Assembly: GCA_025200525.1 (NCBI GenBank)
Contig: CM045762.1
Coordinates: 121,646,979-121,710,978, forward strand
Origin: Camellia lanceoleosa
Taxonomy: Eukaryota > Streptophyta > Magnoliopsida > Ericales > Theaceae
Direction: 5' to 3'
DNA length: 64,000 bases
Numbering within the stretch: the stretch's first letter is position 1; each line of letters opens with the position of its first letter. Positions 54,901 to 64,000 of the stretch are shown piece after piece. The notes below the pieces were generated by a model that was given only the letters and a program-made list of their open reading frames with translations, did no database searches and had not been told where the DNA came from. The translations under genes were made by a program, and so were the position numbers.

Positions 54901-57900
54901 GCTGTGTGTTCTACTCTTAATCAGTGGGCTGCGTGTTCACTTCAAATCTGGGCTGTGTTGATGAATCAGAGTTTAGGGCTGTGTGTTCTACTCTTAATCA
55001 GTGGGCTGCGTGTTCACTTCAAATCTGGGCTGTGTGTTCAGTAAATCAGAGTTTAGGGCTGTGTGTTCTACTCTTAATCAGTGGGCTGTGTGTTCACGTC
55101 AAATCTGGGCTGCGTGTTCAGTAAATTTGGTATTTGGGTTGCGTGCTCAAATTTCAGAAAAATCGATTAAGTGTGTTCACTTCAAATCTGAGGCTGCGTG
55201 TTGAAGAATTTGGTATTTGAAATTGCGTGTTCAAATTTCGAAAAATCGATTAAACGTGTGTTCACTTCAAATCTGGGTGTGTGTTCGATTAAATCGAGTT
55301 TAGGGCATGTGTTCTACTCTTAATCGATTAATGTGTGTTCACGTCAAATCTGGGCTGCGTGTTCAGTAAATTTGGTATTTGGGCTGCGTGTTCAAATTTG
55401 AAAAAATCGATTAAATGTGTGTTCACTTCAAATCAATGTGTTGATAAATCGAGTTTAGGGTCATGTGTTCTACTCTTAATCGATTAAGGTGTGTTCACTT
55501 CAAATCTGGGTTGTGTGTTCGATGCATCGAGTTTAGGGTGTGTTCTACTCTAAATCAGAAGGTGTGTTCACGTCAAATCTGCGTGTTGATAGAATTTGGT
55601 ATTTGGGCTGCGTGTTCAAATTTCAGAAAAATCAGTGGGCTGTGTGTTCACTTCAAATCTGGGCTGTGTGTTCAGTAAATCAGAGTTTAGGGCTGTGTGT
55701 TCTACTCTTAATCAGTGGGCTGCGTGTTCACTTCAAATCTGGGCTGTGTGTTCAGTAAATCAGAGTTTAGGGCTGTGTGTTCTACTCTTAATCAGTGGGC
55801 TGCGTGTTCACTTCAAATCTGGGTTGTGTGTTCAATAAATCAGAGTTTAGGGCTGTGTGTTCTACTCTTAATCAGTGGGCTGTGTGTTCACGTCAAATCT
55901 GGGCTGCGTGTTTAGTAAATTTGGTATTTGGGCTGCGTGCTCAAATTTCAGAAAAATCAGTGGGCTGTGTGTTCACTTCAAATCTGGGCTGCGTGTTCAG
56001 TAAATTTGGTATTTGGGCTGCGTGTTCAAATTTCAGAAATCGATGGCAATTTGTGTGTTCACTTCAAATCTGGTGCGTGTTGATGAATCGAGTTTAGGGT
56101 GTGTTCTACTCTTAATCGATTAAGAACGTGTGTTCACGTCAAATCTGAAGTGCGTGTTGATAAATTTGGTATTTAGAACTGCGTGTTCAAATTTGAAAAA
56201 TCGATGGTTTGTGTGTTCACTTCAAATAAAATGTGTGTGTGATGAATCGAGTTTAGAACGTGTGTTCTACTCTTAATCAGTGGGCTGCGTGTTCACTTCA
56301 AATCTGGGCTGTGTGTTCAGTAAATCAGAGTTTAGGGCTGTGTGTTCTACTCTTAATCAGTGGGCTGCGTGTTCACTTCAAATCTGGGCTGTGTGTTCAA
56401 TAAATCAGAGTTTAGGGCTGTGTGTTCTACTCTTAATCAGTGGGCTGTGTGTTCACGTCAAATCTGGGCTGCGTGTTCAGTAAATTTGGTATTTGGGTTG
56501 CGTGCTCAAATTTCAGAAAAATCAGTGGGCTGTGTGTTCACTTCAAATCTGGGCTGCGTGTTCAGTAAATTTGGTATTTGGGCTGCGTGTTCAAATTTCA
56601 GAAAAATCAGTGGGCTGTGTGTTCACTTCAAATCTGGGCTGTGTGTTCAGTAAATCAGAGTTTAGGGCTGTGTGTTCTACTCTTAATCAGTGGGTTGTGT
56701 GTTCACGTCAAATCTGGACTGCGTGTTCATTAAATTTGGTATTTGGGCTGCGTGTTCAAATTTCAGAAAAATCGATTAAACGTGTGTTCACTTCAAATCT
56801 GAACATTTGTTCGAAATCGAGTTTAGGGTCATGTGTTCTACTCTTAATCGATTAAGTGTGTTCACTTCAAATCTGAAACGTGTGTTCGATGAATCGAGTT
56901 TAGATTGTGTGTTCTACTCTTAATCGATTAACGTGTGTTCACGTCAAATCTGAAAGTGCGTGTTGATAAATTTGGTATTTGATGCGTGTTCAAATTTGAA
57001 AAATCGATTAAATTTGTGTGTTCAATTCAAATCTGGTGTGTGTTCATGAAATCGAGTTTAGGGTGTGTGTTCTACTCTTAATCGATTAACGTGTGTTCAC
57101 TTGAAATCTGGGTGTGTGTTGATGAATCGAGTTTAGGGCGTGTGTTCTATTCTTAATCGATTAAACGTGTGTTCACGTCAAATCTGAATGCGTGTTGATA
57201 GAATTTGGTATTTGGAACGTGTTCAAATTTGAAAAATCGATTAAACGTGTGTTCACTTCAAATCTGAACGTGTGTTCGAAATCGAGTTGAGGGTCGTGTG
57301 TTCTACTCTTAATCGATTAGGCGTGTGTTCACGTCAAATCTGATTTGCGTGTTGAAGAATTTGGTATTTGGGTGCGTGTTCAAATTTGAAAAATCGATTA
57401 AGTGTGTGTTCACTTCAAATCTGAACGTGTGTTGAGAAATCGAGTTTAGAGTCATGTGTTATACTCTTAATCGATTGGTTGCGTGTTCACTTCAAATCTG
57501 GTGTGTGTTCGATGAATCGAGTTTAGGGTGTGTTCTACTCTTAATCGATTGAATTGCGTGTTCACTTCAAATCTGAATGTGTTCAATAAATCGAGTTTAG
57601 GGCTACGTGTGTTCACGTCAAATCTGGCTGCGTGTTGATAAATTTGGTATTTGGGTGCGTGCTCAAATTTGAAAAATCGATTAAACGTGTGTTCACTTCA
57701 AATCTGGTTGCGTGTTCGATAGAATTTGGTATTTGGGCTGCGTGTTCAAATTTGAGAAAAATCGATTAAACGTGTGTTCACTTCAAATCTGAAATTTGTG
57801 TGTTGATGCATCGAGTTTAGAGTGTGTGTTCTACTCTTAATCGATTAGGTGTGTGTTCACTTCAAATCTGAAATTTGTGTGTTGATAAATCGAGTTTAGA

Positions 57901-58761
57901 AATTTGTGTTCTACTTTTAATCGATTAAATTGCGTGTTCTCTTCAAATCTGAACTGTGTGTTGATGAATCGAGTTTAGGGTCGTGTGTTCTACTCTTAAT
58001 CGATTAAACGTGTGTTCGCTTCAAATCTGGGCTGTGTGTTCAGTAAATCAGAGTTTAGGGCTGTGTGTTCTACTCTTAATCAGTGGGCTGCGTGTTCACT
58101 TCAAATCTGAAATTTGTGTGTTGATGAATCGAGTTTAGGGTGCGTGTTCTACTCTTAATCGATTAAATGCGTGTTCACTTCAAATCTGATTTGTGTGTTC
58201 AATAAATCGAGTTTAGGGGTGTGTGTTTTACTCTTAATCGATTAAACGTGTGTTAAGCTTCGTCTGGGTTGCGTGTTGAAAATCGAGTTTGGGATCGTGT
58301 GTTCTCCTCTTAGTCATTATGTCTTTGTGTGCTCATTTTCAACTAGGGACTGTGTGTTCGGTGAATCAATGTTTGAGCCGTGTGTTCAATTTCTAACTAA
58401 TGCGTACTATCGTTCTGTCGATCAATGATTTGTGTTCATAAAATTCAAGTGGCTAAGTCACATGCTCGGGACGCAAGTAAACTACTGTGTCATAAGCTAA
58501 GCTGTGTGTCTAAGCATGGCAAAGGTATAAAATGCACGAAGATCACGAAATAAAGTAAAATACCTCTGCATCGTGGGAGAGTCTTTGCTCGGCTCTCATG
58601 AAAGATCCCAGTACCCGATCGTTGAAATCGGTGAAATAATGGAAGCCTATTTCATGAAGCCTATGTCGATCGGGAACAAAAGGCGAACCCTCGGGGCAAT
58701 GTCATAATGTCGAAATCATCTCGGCACCGAAAAACCTCCACCGTGAGAAATGACCCGCCAT
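51938..58761 (-). CDS. Antisense ORF2, plant mobile domain gene (B), spliced
   Basis: Proposed exons (minus): 58564-58761, 53607-~54250, 53319-53480, 52654-53225, 52478-52572 and 51938-52309. Introns with GT-AG ends: the ~4.3-kb first intron, then 53481-53606 (126 nt), 53226-53318 (93), 52573-52653 (81) and 52310-52477 (168). PMD core: FCRGLSHCLISRTLFAALAERWW, FHFSATGDMTMTPLDFAVLTGLDIGG, WRAWE|LWVYAYFPTLAP. Exon 5 resembles a short helix (YIDxMLGVVASLEG in A). The last exon encodes RG-rich then acidic sequence, plausible for RNA or chromatin binding and nuclear. Exon 1 is altered at CAG/CTG-like sites, so its frame is doubtful. Call is firm for the domain, moderate for the exon map. Confidence 0.72.
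54290..58350 (+). repeat. Satellite-like array of 80/85-bp monomers (B)
   Basis: Clean monomers at 54351 (80), 54431 (80), 54511 (85), 54596 (85), 54681 (80), 54761 (85) and so on show mixing of the two types. Clean blocks (54340-55130, 55600-56030, 56280-56760) alternate with altered ones. In the altered blocks CAGTGGGCTG is replaced by GATTAA, GATTAAACG and similar, and CAGAG by CGAG. It lies in intron 1 of aORF2. Confidence 0.93.
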
Positions 58762-58817
58762 GTCAAGAAATTTGCAAAGAGAAGCAAAAATGAGCAAAAC
58801 GAGCCAAAATGGGAAAA

Positions 58818-58865
58818 AGTCAACAAAAGTCAACTCTCGGGAAATGAAAAGTCAACAAAAGTCAA
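58818..58865 (-). promoter_or_regulatory. Cluster of four TTGACT (W-box-like) sites (B)
   Basis: Minus-strand TTGACT at 58818-58823, 58828-58833, 58850-58855 and 58860-58865, between the aORF2 TATA box and start codon, so in its presumed 5' UTR. Confidence 0.45.
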
Positions 58866-59110
58866 CTCCCGGGAAAATTTTCCAAATATTGAGACAAAAT
58901 TACCTAAAGTGATGAAAATGAGAAAAGAAGCTCCGAAATCAAAATTTAGTCGCCTCAAAGTGCTTAAAACTGGAGGATTTCGCGAAAACAACTTGCGTGG
59001 GAGCCCGAGGGACGCGTATAAAATCCTAATCTGAAAGAGCAAATGGCTTAGGAAGCAAGAGGAGAGAATTTCACACTTGGGGGAGTGATTTCAGAGGCAT
59101 TGGAGGTGTG

Positions 59111-59195
59111 TATATATAGAAATAGCCGAAAAAGACCAAAATGCCCCTGCTTTTGGGCAGTGGCCGGCCGGCCACCTTTCCTGGCTGGCCGGCCA
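59111..59195 (-). promoter_or_regulatory. aORF2 promoter (B): TATA box and paired palindromes
   Basis: The TATA box TCTATATATA (minus) lies at 59111-59120, about 350 bp upstream of the aORF2 ATG. Upstream of it are GTGGCCGGCCGGCCAC (59160-59175) and TGGCCGGCCA (59186-59195). All of this is missing from A, which has a ~617-bp deletion (B 59080-59696). Confidence 0.6.
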
Positions 59196-59199
59196 TCTA

Positions 59200-60141
59200 C
59201 TTTTTCCCCCTGGCCGATGGCCTCTCCTAGGGCAATGAGCTGGCCGACCATGGTCCCCACCCCCTCCCCTACCTCTTTGCAAATTTTGAGGAAAATCGGA
59301 GTTCCCGGGACCTGAAAAAGTTTAAGAAAAGTGTACTTTCTGGCGCCAAATTGCCCCACCGGAACTTCAATTGCAATTTCTGACATGTGTCTCATCATTA
59401 TTCATCAAAATCAGAGTGTATCCTTTTTAAACATGTTGTGACCTCTCCGGGAGGTAAATCAGAGGCCGCGATCGAGTTGCCGTCGCCGGAGCTCGTTGTT
59501 GCGCAACAAACGGGCACCCTGATTTCTGCTCGTTTTGCATTATTTGGCTCATAATTTGAATTCTCATGAATGTTTTGCATTGTCATGCGTGATTTCTTGG
59601 TGTACAATGCTTCTATGCTTGAGCATGCGTTGTCACGAATTATCTTTTCTCGCATTGTGATGCATCCACTCGCCGACACTGCGTGTGTCAAACTTTCAGA
59701 ATCAGAGGAATCACATTGCATATATGTTGTTGGCATATTGTTCTTGTTGAATTTCTCTATTTTACAGGCACGATATTGTATGTACGGTTCATTTGAGGCT
59801 GGTGCGACCAGACGAATCGCGCAGGTATCGTATCTTCTCCGTGTGAGACGCAACGAGAATTGAATGATTCTCCGCATTCCTAACTGCATGAAATGTAGTT
59901 GTTTGCTTTGCATTCTTGCTTAAAACTGTTGCATCTATTTGTCAATACTTGCTTCATTACAGCTTGCTGCACTTGCATGATCACCTGGCTCCGTGCCTAT
60001 CATTTTGCATTTTGCCCCCTGCCTGCGGGCGCATATCTCTGTTTATCTTGTATGATTGTCTAAGTCTTCGGCCTTGTCAAAAATGGGTCGTCTCTGGGCT
60101 TTGACATTCACTCCCGTCACTTGTGACTTTCGAGTTCTGTC
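59200..60141. other. 3' terminal region of element B
   Basis: No recognisable gene on either strand. The part from 59697 matches A from 36955 to 37382. It ends in the polypurine tract. Confidence 0.5.
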
Positions 60142-60150
60142 AAAGAGGGG
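60142..60150 (+). promoter_or_regulatory. Polypurine tract of element B
   Basis: AAAGAGGGG followed by CAAC and the LTR start; this primes plus-strand synthesis in LTR retrotransposons. A has a shortened form (near 37383-37388). Confidence 0.65.
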
Positions 60151-60154
60151 CAAC

Positions 60155-63100
60155 CGTAGACACCCCATTTTTGACCGACCTTAAGACTCAGACGTCGCCG
60201 ATTGAGCGCTCGGTGATGTTGCATACTGTGCTCGTTCAGAAGTCTCAGAGTCGCGGCCGTGCGCCCCACCTCCGGATTTTCGAATCTTCTTCTATGCCTT
60301 GTCTCGGTTTGCGAACCAGACTCGGTTTTCTCAGTTTTCTTTCCGAGGAGGGTGGTCTGTAGACTATCTCTCTCGGTGGCGTGGCTACGTTTAGTGCCGT
60401 GGCCATTTTGCCCATTCGGAGCCGGTTCGGTTTCGGGCCGTCGGGCCGTGTGCCTCGGTACTGGACCACCCAACCATCTCCGATTTCTCCGGTTCTTGGC
60501 AAGTGCCTCTGTTTTATCACAGAGGACATTGGGGTCGTGAATACCCGCCGTGGCGAACACCACTTTCGGTGCCTGCAGCCCATTTTCGGGGCCCCGAACT
60601 GCGCGGTTTGGGCCCCGAGCATTCATTTTACATTAGTTTTTGTTCAATTTTGGCAAGTACCTCTGTTTCAATACTAGGAAGATCACTGGGGGGCAGGAGG
60701 CCAGCAATTATCTCAGAAAACCAGTTTCGCTCTTCCGGCGCTCGTTTTTCTCGCTTCCGGGCTAATGTTGAACACCCTAGGGGTATTTTCTTGGCAGGGA
60801 CTACATATACGTGATAAGGGACATGGGAGGACCCTAAAAAGTGGTGGTCGGCCAGTATTTGTGATTTTTATTTTTGAGCCTCTCCTTCAAGTTCCATGTT
60901 GTGACTCCTGTTTCAGAGTTGTCAAATTCCAACCTTGGGGCCTTGTTCTACACACCTGGGAGGACCCTAAACAGTGGTGGTCGGCCAGAAATTTTTTGTT
61001 CCATTTTTTGGCCATGGCCGGCCGACCAGGGGGAGTGGCTGGCCGACCAGTTGGGGTGGCCGGCCGGCCACCTTCAAGAAAGTTACCTGGCCGGCCAGCT
61101 TTCTGCTTTTCACCTCTTCTGTTGTCTGACTACTTTTTGAAATATCTCACCCCTCCGGGGGATATTTTGGGAGGGAAAGCTTGGATGCATTTCCCTCCCC
61201 TTTTACACCCTTTCTTGCCTATTTAAGGGGCTGGACAGCTCCTTCCCTAGGGTTAGAAAATCTTCTCTCAAGACTTCATCTCCCAAAACCTCCATTTTCA
61301 TCTTCAAAAGCTCAAAAAACCTTCAAGGTTCTAGCCCCTTCCTTCATCAACCCTAAGCCTCACCATCACCACCTCCATTCCAGCAGCAAAGAAGTGATTT
61401 TCAAAGGCTAAGGACCAGCAAATTCAAGCCAAGAAGCATCAAAAGACTCGTCTTCAAGGGTAAGTCTTCATTTCCCTTTTTCTAGCATTTTTTTGCATCA
61501 CTTTTTTACCTTACTTTCTCTCTGTTTTGGGCTCTGAACCCTACTGGTTTTAGGCTTATTTTGAGCCCCTCTACAACTTTTTAGAAGGGCTCAACTCTGT
61601 TTGGTGTCTCCATGACACACCTCTTTCAATATCACTCTTTATGCCATTATTTTGCATGATTTATTTGACTTATGAGTGATCTGATTTAGAGCCTGTTATA
61701 AACTGTGAGTGGGCCTATTTTGAGCCCCTCTTCAATATTGAAGAAGGGCTCAACCATGTTTGGCCTCTCTATCATGCACTTTCTTTGTAATCCTCCATAT
61801 TTTCCGTAAAATTGCATGATTTATTTGGCCTATTTGTAATCTGATTTGGAGCATCTCATGAACTAATATTATGCTTATTTTGAGCCCCTCTTCAACATTG
61901 AAGAAGGGCTCAACCTGGTTTTCATGCTCTACATGCCACTTGCTTTGAATTCATGTTCTACTCCTATTTGGCATGCCCCTTTGAGCTTATTTGGCTTCTG
62001 TTTTGAGTCTTCATCAGGCCTGAAAAGAGCCTTGTTTTGGCCTTCTCATTATGTTTTGTTAAGGGTCTTAGGCCATTTGATGCATGCTTTTAGTACTTCA
62101 TGTTGTACTCCCTATTTGGTTCATTAAATTGCATGCTTTGTTAGGCTTGCTTAGCTCCTGTATTCAGCCTTCATCAGGCTTAGAAAGTGTCTTATTTTGG
62201 CCCATTCTTCATATTTTGTCAAGGGTCCAAAGTTTTTTGGTGTATGCTTATGGTACCTCATGTTATAGCCTTCGTTGGCTCATTATTTCGCATGCTTTGT
62301 TTATCATATCTACACACTGAATTGGGGGATTTCATCTCTTGTAAATATGCATATTTTTGGTCCCTCTTTAATGTTGTAGAACTGTTTTTTTTGGTTTGAG
62401 CGTTGTATATACTACTTGCTTTGTAATTCCCCTCTTTTTCCCCATTTTTGCATGCTAATTTTGCCATACTTGTGGTTGTTGTTTGGCCTTGATTTATGCT
62501 AAGAAAATGCTATTTTAGGGGCTGCCTTGCTACTGTTTTACATGTTATGTCCATATTGTGCATGTTTAGTAGGGCTGTAGGCCGTTTCGGGTGCATAACA
62601 TTGCATTTCGGGCATCGGGTGTAATTTTGTCATAATTCGGGGGCTATTTATGCATCATTTTAGCTGCTGAAATTTGCATTTTTCATATGCCATATGCCAC
62701 GTCTCATTTGCATGCCATTTTTGTGCCTTAGGGCCATGCCTTGGTTTGCGTGCCCGTGTGCGCGCATTTTGAGGCAGCTCATTTTCATCTCACGGCATCT
62801 TATGTGAGTGCGGCTGAGGTCCTCTCATATTAGTGTAAGCCCAATTTGCCATTTTCATGCTTCTATGCCATTGCCTCGATTTGCGTGCCCGTGTGCACGC
62901 ATTTCGAGGCAACTCTTTTTTATCCGCCGGCCTCTTATGTGAGTGTGGCTGAGGCTCACTCATGTTAGTGTAAGTCCATTTTGCATTCCATATCTCATTT
63001 TAGCATCATTGCATCGAGTATGCCACTGCCTCGGTTTGCGTGCCCGTGTGCACGCATTTCGAGGCACTCCATTTTCATCTCTCGGCATCTTATGTGAGTG

Positions 63101-64000
63101 TGGCTGAGGCCCTCTCATGTTAGTGTAAGCCCAATTTGCATTTTCATGCCTATATGTCATTGCCTCGGTTTGCGTGCCCGTGTGCACGCATTTCGAGGCA
63201 CTTCATTTCTCATCTCTCGGCTTCTTACGTGAGTGTGGCTGAGGCTCTCTCATGTTAGTATAAGTCCAATTCGCATCCTGTATGCCATTTTAGTTCCATT
63301 GCATTTCGTATGCCATTTTCTCGATTTGCGTGCCCGTGGACACGCATTTCGAGGCATTTCATTTTAGTCTCATTGTATATCATATTTCATGCTTTTATGT
63401 CATCACCTCGATTTGCGTGCCCGCGTGTACGCATTTCGAGGCATCTCATTCCCATAACATTGTGTATGTTAGGATTGCATATTAGCTACATTTCATGCAT
63501 ACCATGCATATTGCATTGTGTTCGGGATAGGAGTTAGCCCGGGCACGGGAAACGAGGTGCGTTCCGTACTCTAAGTGACGGAACGGGTCTCAATTCCCAA
63601 GTCACCGACACTCCGGATCATTCATGATGGAGTTAGGTTTTGTTGTAACATTCATGTGCATTCATCCCATATTGAGTTGTGCAAATCGACTCCTCGGCCA
63701 TCATGCATCGACATGCGTGATTGGTGGCACGAGGATCGAGGCATGCATATATTTGTGAAATACATTGCTATGCCCTTTTCCTGCTCTCTGTTGCAGCAAA
63801 ATCAAGGATCAGCAACTTTTCGGAGTCTGACATGCATTTCGAGAAAATTGCAAACAGAGGCTAATTGGGGCATCCCAGTGGATTTCCGTGCGAAGGTAGC
63901 CCAGCATACACTATTCATCAGAAGCAAGGCACCCCTTGGCTTGCATGCCAGTTTACAGTCTTTCTTTATTTAATTTGTCAATTAATTAGAAATTTGTATA
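60155..64000 (+). repeat. Tat-lineage LTR, copy L3 (cut by window end)
   Basis: Matches L1 and L2 over 3.85 kb; starts CGTAGACACCCC. TATA box 61219-61228. U3 palindromes GGTGGCCGGCCGGCCACC (61055-61072) and CTGGCCGGCCAG (61087-61098). Splice donor-like GGTAAGT with GT at 61460. Hairpin series near 61560-61911, palindrome series near 62738-63441. The right end, and whether another element follows, lie outside. Confidence 0.92.

Larger units (their letters stand above)
42342..60154 (+). mobile_element. Tat-lineage retrotransposon, internal region B
   Basis: 17.8 kb between L2 and L3. With L2 and L3 the whole would be about 27.7 kb, large even for Tat/Ogre-type elements. Gene order is as in A. 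A deletion fuses the end of the protease region to RT at about 46530, removing the linker and the N-terminal half of RT (about 1.65 kb relative to A). The polypurine tract AAAGAGGGG is intact at 60142-60150. Confidence 0.92.

Noticed and set aside
54290..58350. CRISPR-like direct repeat array
   Set aside because: Monomers are contiguous without unique spacers, no cas genes exist, and the context is a plant retrotransposon.

Overview
This is nuclear DNA from a flowering plant, and nearly all of it is transposable elements. The evidence is plant-type LTR retrotransposons (Ty1/copia and Ty3/gypsy Tat lineage), a Mutator-type element carrying pieces of a BEL1-like homeobox gene, hAT-like and MITE-like elements, and spliced antisense genes with TATA boxes. 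I see no intact host gene, no rRNA or tRNA gene, and no bacterial operon. The species cannot be named from this sequence.

Layout. 1-5743: degraded copia elements. A reverse transcriptase/RNase H fragment on the minus strand abuts a plus-strand integrase fragment. A 276-bp LTR, a second gag-protease-integrase element lacking RT/RNase H, and a 275-bp LTR follow. 5744-9950: AT-rich, gene-free DNA with a degenerate minisatellite, microsatellites, a possible MITE (7807-8098) and a hAT-like non-autonomous element (8292-8953, 8-bp target duplication). 9960-11892: a Pack-MULE with ~190-bp inverted repeats, an exact 9-bp target duplication and BEL1-like gene pieces. 12517-17428: a 4.9-kb Tat-type LTR (L1). 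17429-18751: unrelated AT-rich DNA and a truncated LTR of a different Tat-like family.

18752-64000 is a tandem array of one giant Tat-lineage retrotransposon: internal region A (18752-37392), LTR L2 (37393-42341), internal region B (42342-60154), LTR L3 (60155 to the window end). One unit is LTR ~4.95 kb plus internal ~17.8-18.6 kb. On the sense strand the order is primer binding site, long leader, gag, protease, G-patch-like linker, RT, RNase H, a second archaeal-type RNase H and integrase. Downstream on the antisense strand lie two spliced genes. aORF1 resembles the DUF7745-type domain. aORF2 is a plant mobile domain (PMD) gene whose putative first intron holds a ~4-kb tandem array of 80/85-bp monomers. 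Damage differs between copies: A keeps an uninterrupted RT/RNase H frame but has broken protease and integrase, while B keeps gag-protease (one amber codon) and an intact integrase frame but has lost the N-terminal half of RT.

The most notable observations are four. A palindrome with core GTGGCCGGCCGGCCAC lies upstream of all three promoters of the element (LTR, aORF1, aORF2). The satellite array sits inside an intron. The LTR carries two series of regularly spaced hairpins. Differences between A and B, and between satellite monomers, are concentrated in short rewritten patches at CAG/CTG/CCG (CHG) sites, which suggests methylation-linked consensus error and makes many apparent frameshifts doubtful.
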